From an uncultured Eubacteriales bacterium (lineage in GTDB: Bacteria; Bacillota; Clostridia; Monoglobales; Monoglobaceae): DNA of 43,242 bases. Below, in pieces: positions 1-8,716 of the stretch (the stretch's first letter is position 1; every line of letters starts with the position of its first letter). A program made the position numbers and the translations under genes. The notes under the pieces were generated by a model. It did no database searches. It saw only the letters and a list, made by a program, of their open reading frames with translations, and was not told the origin of the DNA. Where the stretch lies: assembly GCA_958352815.1 (NCBI GenBank), contig CATWQA010000016.1:1-43242 (forward strand), in the 5' to 3' direction.

Positions 1-989
1 TCCTCGTCAACCCCGGCAATTTTTACTGTGCCCGCCTCAACTGCCTCGGGGCGTTCTGTTTCGTTTCTGAGAACGAGAACCGGCTTGCCCAGTGAGGGAG
101 CCTCCTCCTGGAGACCGCCGGAGTCGGTCAGTACTAAATATCCCCGCTTAATGGCATTGTGAAGCTCGTCCGCATTTACCGGATCGATAAGCTTAATACG
201 CTCGTGACCGCCCAATATATCAAAGGCAACCTCGCGAACGGCAGGATTTAAATGAACGGGATATACCACCTGCACGTCGGGAAAGTCATTGACAACTCTC
301 AAAACAGCGCGGCAGATATTCTTTAAGGGCTCCCCTAAGTTTTCACGTCTGTGAGCTGTTATAACAATTACCTTTTTCGTGTTCCACTCAAGAGATTGAA
401 GTCCCTCGTCCGAAAACTCATAGTCGTCACGAACCGTTGTCTTTAGCGCGTCAATAACCGTGTTGCCCGTAATATAAATGCTGTCGGGATTTGTCCCCTC
501 ATTAAGCAAGTTGCTGCGGTTCTTCTCGGTAGGAGCGAAGTGCATATCCGCAATAACGCCTGTTATTCTGCGGTTAATCTCCTCGGGGAACGGGAAGTAC
601 TTATCATATGTACGCAATCCCGCCTCAACATGTCCGACCATAATTTGGTTATAGTATGCGGCAAGGCTGCCCGCAAAGGTAGTAGACGTGTCTCCGTGTA
701 CCAAAACAATATCGGGCTTAACCTTTTTCATTATGTCGTCAAGTCCCTCTAAGGCTCTGGTAGCAATATTTACCAACGTCTGTCTGTCATGCATAATGTT
801 CAGGTCATAGTCCGGCGTTATATCAAAAATTCTGAGCACTTGGTCAAGCATTTCCCTGTGCTGCGCCGTTACGCAGACAATAGACTCAATCTTATCCTCG
901 TGCTTTTCCAGCTCCTTTACAAGAGGGGCCATCTTTATTGCCTCCGGTCTTGTGCCGAATATGGTCATAACCTTAATTCTGCTATTCAT
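1..989 (-). CDS. mnaA: UDP-N-acetylglucosamine 2-epimerase (non-hydrolysing), C-terminus cut by window edge
   Basis: The reading frame starts at an ATG at 989 and stays open to the window edge, so about 329 residues are visible and the extreme C-terminus is missing. Family motifs in order are GTRPEAIKMAPLV near the N-terminus, HGDTSTTF, HVEAGLRT, PFPEEINRR, TAHRRENLGE and LTDSGGLQEEAPSLGKPVL. The enzyme interconverts UDP-GlcNAc and UDP-ManNAc in the cytoplasm. Its start overlaps the end of tagO by 8 bases, which implies translational coupling. TagO supplies the GlcNAc-P-P-undecaprenol primer and MnaA the ManNAc donor precursor, so the pair suggests wall teichoic acid or related glycopolymer linkage-unit synthesis. 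Function confidence is high; the exact polymer is inference. Confidence 0.95.
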   Translation of the reverse strand, partial: MNSRIKVMTIFGTRPEAIKMAPLVKELEKHEDKIESIVCVTAQHREMLDQVLRIFDITPDYDLNIMHDRQTLVNIATRALEGLDDIMKKVKPDIVLVHGDTSTTFAGSLAAYYNQIMVGHVEAGLRTYDKYFPFPEEINRRITGVIADMHFAPTEKNRSNLLNEGTNPDSIYITGNTVIDALKTTVRDDYEFSDEGLQSLEWNTKKVIVITAHRRENLGEPLKNICRAVLRVVNDFPDVQVVYPVHLNPAVREVAFDILGGHERIKLIDPVNADELHNAIKRGYLVLTDSGGLQEEAPSLGKPVLVLRNETERPEAVEAGTVKIAGVDE

Positions 990-2088
990 GATCTTCCTCC
1001 TCTGTTAATTGATCGTCCGCATTGTAGCTTATATAATCGCCCGGGTCTCTGAGCTCGCCCATGACCTTGATTGAGACCAAGATTATAAGCAGCACCGAGA
1101 GAATCAGTATTAAGCCCCTTGCGTATCCCTTTACAGATATAACCACTGCGGTCATACACAGAACCGCCGTCAGAGTATATAGTATCGCTACAACCTGACG
1201 CTGGGAAAACCCCATGTCCAACAGGCGGTGGTGAAGATGACCTCTGTCCGCCTGCATAGGGGAATGACCTGTGAGAACGCGTCTGAATATGGCAAAGGTC
1301 GTGTCAAATATAGGGAGACCCAAAATTAAGATGGGCACTGCAAATGTAATAATCGCAGACATTTTCAGCATACCCTGAATTGAAACGCAGGCGAGAATAA
1401 AACCGAGAAACAAGGCTCCGGTATCGCCCATAAAGATTTTTGCGGGATTAAAGTTATAGGGCAAAAATCCGATACATGCCCCCGCCACAGCAGCGGTCAG
1501 AATTGCTACGTTAAGATTTTGGCTGATTACGGTCAGCGCCAGCAAAGCCACTGCCGAAATAGATGAAACACCTACAGCCAAACCATCAAGACCGTCAATC
1601 AAGTTAACGGCGTTGCATATGCCCACAATCCAGAACATGGTAACTGCGCATGAAACCCAATAGTCAAGAACTATATAAGGGCCGCCGATCCATGCTGCAA
1701 AGGGATTGGCAAAGTGCTCGATACGCACGCCGCAGTATACAACAACAGCCGCCGCCAAAACCTGGCACACCAGCTTTACAATAGGCTTCATCTCCTTAAT
1801 ATCGTCGATTATACCCGTTGTAACTATTATAGTACAGCCAACCAGAATACCCATGACCTCCTCGTCAATGGTGGCAAAGCAGACAACGCTTATAACAAAG
1901 CCGTAAAATATAGCAAGGCCGCCCATAAGAGGGGTTGGCTTTTTGTGAATACGACGCGCATCCTTAGGTATATCAATAGCGTTCACCTTGTGCGCAAGAG
2001 ACATAACCATCGGGGTTGCGGAAAATGAAATCAAAAACGCAACCACCAAGGCGAGAAGCACAAAAATATTATTATCAAAAATCATCAT
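982..2088 (-). CDS. tagO: Undecaprenyl-phosphate GlcNAc-1-phosphate transferase, WecA/TagO/MraY family
   Basis: The 368-residue polytopic membrane protein has about ten hydrophobic segments. It carries the polyprenyl-phosphate hexose-1-phosphate transferase signatures: the acidic pair D95-D96 in IIDDIKEMKP, NLIDGLDG at 162-169, MGDTG around 220-224, and the cytoplasmic HLHHRL motif at 284-289. The last motif favours the WecA/TagO branch over MraY. It transfers GlcNAc-1-phosphate from UDP-GlcNAc to undecaprenyl phosphate at the inner face of the membrane. It lies 14 bases downstream of trpS and overlaps mnaA by 8 bases. The last residues are an acidic tail (EEEDHE). The length is normal for the family. 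Confidence 0.93.
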   Translation of the reverse strand: MMIFDNNIFVLLALVVAFLISFSATPMVMSLAHKVNAIDIPKDARRIHKKPTPLMGGLAIFYGFVISVVCFATIDEEVMGILVGCTIIVTTGIIDDIKEMKPIVKLVCQVLAAAVVVYCGVRIEHFANPFAAWIGGPYIVLDYWVSCAVTMFWIVGICNAVNLIDGLDGLAVGVSSISAVALLALTVISQNLNVAILTAAVAGACIGFLPYNFNPAKIFMGDTGALFLGFILACVSIQGMLKMSAIITFAVPILILGLPIFDTTFAIFRRVLTGHSPMQADRGHLHHRLLDMGFSQRQVVAILYTLTAVLCMTAVVISVKGYARGLILILSVLLIILVSIKVMGELRDPGDYISYNADDQLTEEEDHE

Positions 2089-2102
2089 AAATCCTCCGAG
2101 AT

Positions 2103-3107
2103 TTACGGTTCAATAAATCCGATTTTACGGTATACCTTTGAAACCGTTTTCATGGCGGTTCTGTTCGCCATTTCAGCGCCCGACTTATACACTTGTTTTA
2201 AGTAATCCTTATTTTTCATAAGGTCGTTATATTTATCCTGTATGGGGCGAATTGTCTCAACAACAGCCTCGGCAACCGCATTTTTGAATACGCCGTAGCC
2301 TTTGCCCTCAAATTCAGCCTCAATTTCTTCCATGGTGCGGCCTGTAACAGCAGAATAGATTGACATAAGGTTCTCAACACCCTGTTTGCCCTCGCCGCGC
2401 CTAACCTCGCTGCCCGAGTCGGTAACCGCCCTTTTGATTTTCTTTGCAATTCTGTCAATAGGATCAAGGAGAAGAATATAGCCGTTCTCGTTGGGGTCGG
2501 ACTTAGACATTTTCTGGCTCGGGTCCTGAAGGCTCATAATGCGTGCGCCGACCTTTGGATTATATGCCTCGGGAACCTTAAAGGTCTCGCTGTAGGCATT
2601 GTTAAACCTGTTTGCCAAATCCCTGGTTATTTCCAAGTGCTGATTCTGGTCGTTTCCCACAGGCACCAAATCCGCCTGATAGAGCAGTATATCCGCAGCC
2701 ATCAGGGAGGGATAGGTGAACAAGCCAGCATTAAGGTTGCTTGCGTGCTTTTGCGCCTTGTCCTTATACTGGGTCATTCTGGAAAGCTCTCCCATATAGG
2801 TGTTGCATATGAGAACCCAGCCCAGCATGGCATGAGCCGGAACGTGGGACTGGAAAAATATGGGGCTCTTTTCCGGGTCAAGACCTGCGGCAACAAACAG
2901 GGCAAGCAAGTCCATGGCATTCTTTCTGAAAACCATGGGCTCCTGCCTTACGGTAATCGTGTGCATATCCGCAAGCATAAAATAACATTCGTACTCATCG
3001 GATTTTGAAAGCTCAACCCAGTTACGCAGAGCGCCTACATAGTTGCCTAGAGTTAGGGCTCCCGAGGGCTGAATACCGCTCAATATTCTCTTTTTTGTAT
3101 CGCTCAA
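2103..3107 (-). CDS. trpS: Tryptophanyl-tRNA synthetase
   Basis: This 334-residue class I aminoacyl-tRNA synthetase charges tRNA-Trp. The HIGH-equivalent TLGN is at 19-22 within SGIQPSGALTLGNYVG, the tryptophan-binding stretch LLYQADLVPVGNDQNQHLE is at 142-160, and the KMSKS loop is exactly present at 199-203. The length matches bacterial TrpRS. The start codon is TTG, with an AGGTGAG ribosome site inside the last codons of the upstream aminotransferase, only two bases away. Translation of the two is therefore probably coupled. No T-box leader can exist here because there is no leader space. Confidence 0.97.
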   Translation of the reverse strand: MSDTKKRILSGIQPSGALTLGNYVGALRNWVELSKSDEYECYFMLADMHTITVRQEPMVFRKNAMDLLALFVAAGLDPEKSPIFFQSHVPAHAMLGWVLICNTYMGELSRMTQYKDKAQKHASNLNAGLFTYPSLMAADILLYQADLVPVGNDQNQHLEITRDLANRFNNAYSETFKVPEAYNPKVGARIMSLQDPSQKMSKSDPNENGYILLLDPIDRIAKKIKRAVTDSGSEVRRGEGKQGVENLMSIYSAVTGRTMEEIEAEFEGKGYGVFKNAVAEAVVETIRPIQDKYNDLMKNKDYLKQVYKSGAEMANRTAMKTVSKVYRKIGFIEP

Positions 3108-3109
3108 GC

Positions 3110-4312
3110 CTACTCACCTACCTCTTCCTTAAGCAAATCTCCCAGGATTTTAATACCCCTTTTAATCTGCTCTCTTGAAGCGGTTGAATAGTTCATTCTG
3201 AACGTGCTGTAAACCGCCTTATCGTCAATCATTGTGGTAGAGCCGGGCACGTATGCAACCCCTCTCTCCACCGCCTTTTCCAAAATCTTTTTAGCGTCGT
3301 GCCCCTTCGGCATCTCGCAGAACAGGAATATACCGCCCTCCGGCAGAGTGTGTGTAACGCTGCTCGGGAAGTACTTGTCCATGCACTCGCACATAAGGCG
3401 GCACTTTTCACCGTAATTCTTTCTCAGGTTTGCAATATGGTCGTCAATAGAATTCTTTGTTATGTATTCATAAGTAATCATCTGAGACGCTACATTTGTA
3501 TGTACGTCCTGAACCTGCTTGCATATAATCATTCTCTCCATCAAGTCCTTATGGCAGGAAGCAAATCCGAGACGCAGACCGGGGGACAAAATCTTTGAGA
3601 ATGAGCCTAAATACACAACTCTGTCGCTTGAGTCCATGGATTTAATGGTGGGGACGTCCTCCCCGGCAAAACGCAGCTCACCGTAGGGGTTGTCCTCAAA
3701 TATAATAAAGTCATATGTTTCGGCAAGCTCTAAAAGCTTCTTTCTCTTTTCCAAGGACATGGTTATGCCCGATGGGTTCTGGAAGGTGGCTATGGTGTAC
3801 AGCGCCTTAATATTCCTGTGCTCCTTAAGAAGCTCCTCCAGCGCGTCCATATCAATACCGTCTGACAAAACCTTAACGCCGTAAATTTCCGCGTTATAAG
3901 ACCTAAAGCTGTTCAAGCCGCCGATAAAGCTGGGCTCCTCGCAAACAAGACCGTCTCCGGGGTTAAGCAAGGACTTTGCCGCAAGGTCAATTCCCTGCTG
4001 ACCGCCGCTGACAATAATAGTCTCGTTGTTATCGCCCTCCTTGATTATTCCCTGTGAAATAAGGCGCCCCTTAACCCAGTTCCTTAGGGGTGTATAACCC
4101 TCGGTTACTCCGTATTGGAGAGCAACCTTGCCCTGATTTTTCAGCACGTTATAAGCCGCCTCTGCCAAGGCTTCGCAGGGGAAAAGCTCCGGGTCAGGAG
4201 CCCCTCCCGCAAAGGAAATAATTCCCGGCTTGTCAAGAAGCTTGAATATTTCACGTATTGCCGACGCCTCTAAATCCTTTACCTTATCCGAAAACTTTGT
4301 TTGAATATCCAT
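3110..4312 (-). CDS. PLP-dependent aminotransferase, LysN/2-aminoadipate type (fold type I)
   Basis: The 400-residue protein opens with SFAGGAPDPELFP, typical of the MocR-related aminotransferases that include Thermus LysN and kynurenine/2-aminoadipate aminotransferases. The PLP site is complete: FQNPSG at 177-182, Asp207 in FEDNPYGELRF, and Schiff-base Lys240 in GSFSKILSPGLRLG. A TFRMNYS segment near the C-terminus supplies the likely substrate-carboxylate arginine. It should transaminate amino acids with 2-oxoglutarate or pyruvate, and the true substrate cannot be read from sequence. An ATG start with a GAGGCAG site lies 33 bases after the preceding gene. It is followed within two bases by trpS. 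Confidence 0.88.
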   Translation of the reverse strand: MDIQTKFSDKVKDLEASAIREIFKLLDKPGIISFAGGAPDPELFPCEALAEAAYNVLKNQGKVALQYGVTEGYTPLRNWVKGRLISQGIIKEGDNNETIIVSGGQQGIDLAAKSLLNPGDGLVCEEPSFIGGLNSFRSYNAEIYGVKVLSDGIDMDALEELLKEHRNIKALYTIATFQNPSGITMSLEKRKKLLELAETYDFIIFEDNPYGELRFAGEDVPTIKSMDSSDRVVYLGSFSKILSPGLRLGFASCHKDLMERMIICKQVQDVHTNVASQMITYEYITKNSIDDHIANLRKNYGEKCRLMCECMDKYFPSSVTHTLPEGGIFLFCEMPKGHDAKKILEKAVERGVAYVPGSTTMIDDKAVYSTFRMNYSTASREQIKRGIKILGDLLKEEVGE

Positions 4313-4344
4313 TGTATACTGCCTCGCTTTTTTATAGATTTGTT

Positions 4345-4764
4345 TTAAAGTGTAATATAGCCTGATGTGCTGCCCGAATCGCCGTGCTTCCTTTTCTTCT
4401 TGTCAGGCTTATCGGTCTTATCGGCAGCTACTTCTTCAACGGAATTTGCTTCGTTTTGCAAAAACTCGTCTGCCCCGACTATCTTATGCTGTGAGCAATA
4501 AAGCTTATTGATAACGGCTCTCACAGTAATAAGAGCAACGGCAATTCCGCCCACAATTCCGGCGACAATCATAATTATATTCTTACTGTCCTCCCAGAAC
4601 TGTCTGATCTTTGCAATTTTCTTACGCTTTTGCCGCTTTTTCTTTTCGGCGTAATACCACCTTTGAGCTTCATCGCTTGCATTGCCGAAAAACTCACTTG
4701 TCTTTCTGATATACGGCGACGCAAACCTTGCGGCGTTGTCAGCGTACTCGTTAAAACTTCTCAT
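4345..4764 (-). CDS. Small single-pass membrane protein of unknown function
   Basis: I do not recognise a family for this 139-residue protein. It has an N-terminal soluble part with an aromatic and alanine-rich stretch, then a very basic cluster around residues 41-50 (KKKRQKRKK), and one clear transmembrane segment at about 63-86. A charged C-terminal half ends in a lysine-rich and Ser/Gly-rich tail. The basic cluster before the membrane helix predicts the N-terminus inside the cell. The start has a strong AAGGAGG site and lies 21 bases after hpt. In many Firmicutes ftsH occupies this slot after tilS-hpt; here it is absent. Reality as a gene is supported by the ribosome site and operon packing. 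Confidence 0.75.
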   Translation of the reverse strand: MRSFNEYADNAARFASPYIRKTSEFFGNASDEAQRWYYAEKKKRQKRKKIAKIRQFWEDSKNIIMIVAGIVGGIAVALITVRAVINKLYCSQHKIVGADEFLQNEANSVEEVAADKTDKPDKKKRKHGDSGSTSGYITL

Positions 4765-4785
4765 AAAACTACCTCCTTATTAAAT

Positions 4786-5337
4786 TCAATCATTATGCTC
4801 CTCCAAGACCGCCACGTAGGGCAGGTTTCTGTATCGTTCTCCGTAGTCAAGACCATATCCCACAATAAACTTATTTGGTATTTCAGAGCCGATATAGTCT
4901 CCCTCAAAATCAACCTCCCGCCTTTCCGGCTTGTCAAACAAACCACAGACCTTAAGACTTTTGGGGTTCATTTTGCTCAGCTTTTCCGTCAGAGCTTTAA
5001 GGGTGCGCCCCGTGTCAATAATATCCTCAACAACCAAAACGTTTCGCCCCTCAATATCAAGAATGTCCGCCGAGATTATAACAACATCGCCGCAGCTCAC
5101 ATCTGAGCTGCCGTAACTTGACGCTTTTATAAAGTTCAATCTGACGTCCTCAATATGAAGCTCCCTGATTAAATCCGCCGTGAAAACAACCGCCCCTTTC
5201 AGAACGCACAGCACAACCAGCTCCCTACAATTTTTGTAATCATTGTTTATTCTATCCGCCAGATTTAAAACTATCCCTCTTATATCATTTTCATTAAAAA
5301 GAACCTCTTTAATCCTCATCTTATTTGCTTCGCTCAT
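4786..5337 (-). CDS. hpt: Hypoxanthine phosphoribosyltransferase
   Basis: The 183-residue purine salvage enzyme converts hypoxanthine or guanine with PRPP to IMP or GMP. The PRPP-binding loop VLVVEDIIDTGRTL is present near residues 98-111, and the flexible-loop SSYG segment lies before it. The distal VGYGLDYGERYRNLPYV block near the C-terminus is characteristic of bacterial HPRT. The gene follows tilS by 8 bases, an arrangement conserved across Firmicutes. ATG is chosen as the first in-frame start after the tilS stop; the ribosome site there is modest. Confidence 0.96.
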   Translation of the reverse strand: MSEANKMRIKEVLFNENDIRGIVLNLADRINNDYKNCRELVVLCVLKGAVVFTADLIRELHIEDVRLNFIKASSYGSSDVSCGDVVIISADILDIEGRNVLVVEDIIDTGRTLKALTEKLSKMNPKSLKVCGLFDKPERREVDFEGDYIGSEIPNKFIVGYGLDYGERYRNLPYVAVLEEHND

Positions 5338-5345
5338 GCTAAAAA

Positions 5346-6827
5346 CTAATCCTCATAATATTCATAATGTGCAACCAGAAGATTTTCGCTGCGCCGCGTT
5401 ACCTTATACTTTTCATTTACGCGGACGCCCAAAACAGCAATAATTTCTCCGTCAGTTTTGCACAGAACAGGCACACGCCATCTTTCCTCTGCGGGTATCT
5501 TTTTATCGATAAAAAGCCTTTTCAGCTTTTTTGTGTTACCGTTTTTATACACCGCCACTTTATCACCCTCGCGGCGGTTTCTCACAACAAATCTGAGATC
5601 TGAGTCGCTCTCTGCGTTAACACCCAGTTTATCCAAATCAAGGCACATATCGCCTTCCGCAGGTGCGTAAGCCTCACTGTTCATAACCGCCAGACTTATA
5701 CTCACACCGGCTTCTTCTATATTATATAACTTATTTATACCAACTGCAACCGAAAACTCATCATTGTTACAAGAATTTAATTTTTTGTCAAATTCAGCAG
5801 ATTTTTTATCCGAAAATTCCAGCCAGCCATATCTTGCAGTCACCCTAAGCCCATCGGGAAGATCAATTGAGGATACCCCCTCGCTCTCCATAAGTGCAAA
5901 CACAGCCTCAAAATGCTTCTTTTCAAGCACGTAATCCTTTCCCATAGCGTCCTTTGCGCAAAGGGAAATCAGTCTGGACATTATGCTCTTGCTGTTCACA
6001 ACCTTTAGAGAGGCTATATGCAGACCCTTAAATTTCCCGCTACGCAGGGGAGCTCTTACTCTTTCATACAGTCGCTCGGCGTACCCGTCAATAAAGGCGC
6101 CGTCATCTTCAAGATTTTTTGCCATGTTTGAAAGTGCGCTGACAATGCTTGGGTTAAAATCCCTTTCAAGCAGAGGCAGCAGAGAATGTCTGACTCTGTT
6201 TCTTGTGTAGCTGTCATCGTTATTTGTGCTGTCGGTTATATACTCAATTCCCGACGCCTCTAAATATTCCTCGATTTCAGCGCGGGTTACGTCAAGAAGC
6301 GGACGTATGACCCCGTCCTCACGCTTATACTTTATTCCCCGCAGTCCCGCGAGGCCGCTGCCGCGCATAATCCGCATGAGCACAGTTTCCGCCTGGTCGT
6401 TTTTATTATGAGCGGTGGCAACTAAATCAATTTTATTCTCAGCGCACAACCGAGAAAAATATTCATACCTGACGTTTCGCCCCGCCTCCTCTTCGGTTAA
6501 GTTCATCTGTGCGGCAATACGGGGGACGTCTGCTCTTTCGGAAAAGCATTTAACGCCCATACTTGCACACAGCTTCTTAACAAAGGCTTCGTCACGGTCA
6601 GCCTCCGCTCCTCTTATTCCGTGATTTAAATGGGCGGCGTATATCTTAAAGCCGTTGGATTTTTTAATTCGGTTTAAAACATCCAAAAGACAAACCGAGT
6701 CCGCCCCTCCGGACACTGCCACCAGGATTGACGCGCCCTGCTCCGCAAGATTATGCTCGTTTATTGTATTGACGATTATTTCTGTAACCCCCGCAACAAT
6801 TTCGGGGGTGTTCCCTAAGCTACTCAC
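5346..6827 (-). CDS. tilS: tRNA(Ile)-lysidine synthetase
   Basis: This enzyme modifies C34 of tRNA-Ile(CAU) to lysidine using ATP and lysine, so the tRNA reads AUA. The N-type PP-loop SGGADS is at residues 39-44. A typical HLNHGIRG segment and the AHNKNDQAETVLMRIMRGSGL block follow, and a TilS C-terminal domain closes the protein. I chose the GTG at 6827 (493 residues). A GGAG site sits 8 bases upstream of it, and it places the PP-loop at the usual distance from the N-terminus. The longest open frame begins at 6884 but would add 19 unconvincing residues inside dnaB. The chosen start overlaps the dnaB stop by 8 bases. Confidence 0.94.
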   Translation of the reverse strand: MSSLGNTPEIVAGVTEIIVNTINEHNLAEQGASILVAVSGGADSVCLLDVLNRIKKSNGFKIYAAHLNHGIRGAEADRDEAFVKKLCASMGVKCFSERADVPRIAAQMNLTEEEAGRNVRYEYFSRLCAENKIDLVATAHNKNDQAETVLMRIMRGSGLAGLRGIKYKREDGVIRPLLDVTRAEIEEYLEASGIEYITDSTNNDDSYTRNRVRHSLLPLLERDFNPSIVSALSNMAKNLEDDGAFIDGYAERLYERVRAPLRSGKFKGLHIASLKVVNSKSIMSRLISLCAKDAMGKDYVLEKKHFEAVFALMESEGVSSIDLPDGLRVTARYGWLEFSDKKSAEFDKKLNSCNNDEFSVAVGINKLYNIEEAGVSISLAVMNSEAYAPAEGDMCLDLDKLGVNAESDSDLRFVVRNRREGDKVAVYKNGNTKKLKRLFIDKKIPAEERWRVPVLCKTDGEIIAVLGVRVNEKYKVTRRSENLLVAHYEYYED

Positions 6828-8217
6828 GCATACCGCTCCAATTTGAGAATTTAGTATATTCGCCCAGCCACGACAAAAACTCATATCCTACCTCGCCGTT
6901 TCTGTGCTTTTCAAACTTAATCTTTGTTTTGTTGGGCTCCTCGCAGTCCTCATTATAGTAGCCCTCACGATACAGAAAAATAACCATGTCCGCATCCTGC
7001 TCGATTGAGCCCGATTCTCTAAGATCGCTAAGCACCGGTTCCTTAACATCGCGCTTCTCAACCGATCGGTTGAGCTGCGACAAGGCGATTACAGGTATCT
7101 CCAAATCATTTGCCATTATTTTAAGAGTTCTTGAAATGTCTGAAACCTCTTGCTGGCGGTTGCCGGAGCTCTTTCCCGAGCTCATAAGCTGCAAGTAGTC
7201 AATTATAACCAAGTCAAGACCCCTTTCGATTTTCAGCTTCCTGCACTTGGCAACGATTTCCGAAGCCGTCACACCGGAATTGTCGTCTATGTATATATGC
7301 GTGTCCACCAAAGCCGACAAAGCTTCTCCCAGATTAGGCCAGTCGTCGTCCTTTAAGTCTCCTCTTTTTATGCGCTCTGCGCTGACCTTCGCCTGAGCGG
7401 ACAGCATACGGTTGGCAATTTGTATGCCGGGCATCTCAAGACTGAATATGGCAACGGTGGCGTTATCCATTATGGCGGCGTTCTGGGCAATATTCAGCGC
7501 CAGAGCGGACTTACCCATACCGGGACGGGCGGCAATTAAAATAAACTCCGCCGGATGAAGCCCTGCTGTTCGCCTGTCCAAATCGGGAAAGCCCGTGGTT
7601 ATTCCTGTTACGCTCTCGTTGGCGTCGGACAGCTTTTCAATCTTTTCAATACTTTCATCCAGAAACACGGAAATATGAGAGAGCCCGGTGGTGGTTCTCT
7701 CCTTAGTGATATTAATAATCCCCTGCTCTGCGCTGCCGATAATATCGTCAACATCATCCTCGGAGGCGTAACAGCGGTTAGCAACGCTTTCAGACAGGGC
7801 GATCAGCTTGCGAAGCTCAGATTTTTCACGGATTATATTGGAATAATGCTTAACGCTTCCTGTTTCGGTTGACGGAACCAAATCCATTAACTTGAAAACA
7901 AATTCCAGCCCGCCTATGCTGTCTATAATCCCCATCTTTTCCAACTGCTCTTTCAGGGTGACATAATTTATTTCCACGCCCCTGTTAAACAGGTCGATAA
8001 GAGCTCCGTACAGCTTACTGTGTCTGTCAATATAGAAATCCGCTGACGAAATAATCCCTATTACGTCGGGGATTATTTCACGATTTATAATCATCGCCCC
8101 TAAAACTGCTTGCTCCGCCTCGTTGCTAAAGGGCATTGTTCTGAAACTCGGAGCCGAACTTTCGCCGCTCTCATAGTCACCTGCCAAATTGTTTATATCC
8201 TCCAACCGAAAATTCAA
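6820..8217 (-). CDS. dnaB: Replicative DNA helicase DnaB (DnaC of Bacillus)
   Basis: The product is the hexameric helicase of the replication fork. The N-terminal DnaB domain includes NEAEQAVLGA at 32-41. The RecA-like ATPase domain has Walker A ARPGMGKSA at 230-238, the IIDYLQLM Walker B block, and the ALSQLNRSVEKR and DLRESGSIEQDADMV motifs. The length, about 465 residues, is normal. The start is uncertain: the TTG at 8217 has its AAAGGAG site directly adjacent with no spacer, while an in-frame TTG at 8205 would have a 12-base spacer. The gene lies 23 bases after rplI, an order typical of Firmicutes. Confidence 0.97.
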   Translation of the reverse strand: MNFRLEDINNLAGDYESGESSAPSFRTMPFSNEAEQAVLGAMIINREIIPDVIGIISSADFYIDRHSKLYGALIDLFNRGVEINYVTLKEQLEKMGIIDSIGGLEFVFKLMDLVPSTETGSVKHYSNIIREKSELRKLIALSESVANRCYASEDDVDDIIGSAEQGIINITKERTTTGLSHISVFLDESIEKIEKLSDANESVTGITTGFPDLDRRTAGLHPAEFILIAARPGMGKSALALNIAQNAAIMDNATVAIFSLEMPGIQIANRMLSAQAKVSAERIKRGDLKDDDWPNLGEALSALVDTHIYIDDNSGVTASEIVAKCRKLKIERGLDLVIIDYLQLMSSGKSSGNRQQEVSDISRTLKIMANDLEIPVIALSQLNRSVEKRDVKEPVLSDLRESGSIEQDADMVIFLYREGYYNEDCEEPNKTKIKFEKHRNGEVGYEFLSWLGEYTKFSNWSGMRE

Positions 8218-8240
8218 CTCCTTTCTCGAATACGGCTTAT

Positions 8241-8687
8241 CTATTGTTCTGTTACCTGAACCTTAAAGGTTCCCACAACTCCTGTGTAAAGAGAAACATT
8301 TACGTCTCTTGTGCCGCAGGACTTTATTCCGTCCGGCAGGTCAATCTTGCGCTTGTCCACATCAATATTGTATTGCTCTTTCAACGCCTTTGCCACATCC
8401 TTTGAGGTAATGGAGCCGAACAGCTTGCCCTCCTTACCTGCTTTGGCTGTAAGTTTAACGGTAATCTCCTTCATTCTGTCTGCAATATTTTTAGCTTTCA
8501 GTTCCTCCTGGTTGCGTCTGTATTGCTCAGCGCCCTTTTTGCCCTCAAGCTCGTTTATAGCCTGCTTTGTGGCAACCTTGGCGAGACCCTTTTTCAGCAG
8601 GAAATTATTTGCATAACCGTCGCTGACGTCTATTAAGTCTCCCTTTTTTCCCTGTGCTTTTACATCCTGTGTCAAAATAACCTTCAT
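8241..8687 (-). CDS. rplI: 50S ribosomal protein L9
   Basis: The 148-residue protein opens with MKVILTQDVKAQGKKGDLID, followed by VSDGYANNFLLKKGLA, the canonical L9 N-terminal domain that binds 23S rRNA. A long charged helix (about 45-75) leads to the C-terminal domain. The length is standard. A strong AAAGGAG site lies 8 bases before the ATG. It sits between gdpP (29-base gap) and dnaB (23-base gap), a conserved Firmicutes cluster. Confidence 0.98.
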   Translation of the reverse strand: MKVILTQDVKAQGKKGDLIDVSDGYANNFLLKKGLAKVATKQAINELEGKKGAEQYRRNQEELKAKNIADRMKEITVKLTAKAGKEGKLFGSITSKDVAKALKEQYNIDVDKRKIDLPDGIKSCGTRDVNVSLYTGVVGTFKVQVTEQ

Positions 8688-8716
8688 ATTTAATACTCCT
8701 TTCGGTTTAACTAAAA

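Noticed and set aside
2089..3120. T-box leader for trpS
   Set aside because: Only two bases separate trpS from the upstream gene, so no leader RNA can form.
6828..6884. Longer N-terminus for TilS from 6884
   Set aside because: It would lie inside dnaB without a good ribosome site, while the GTG at 6827 has GGAG at eight bases.
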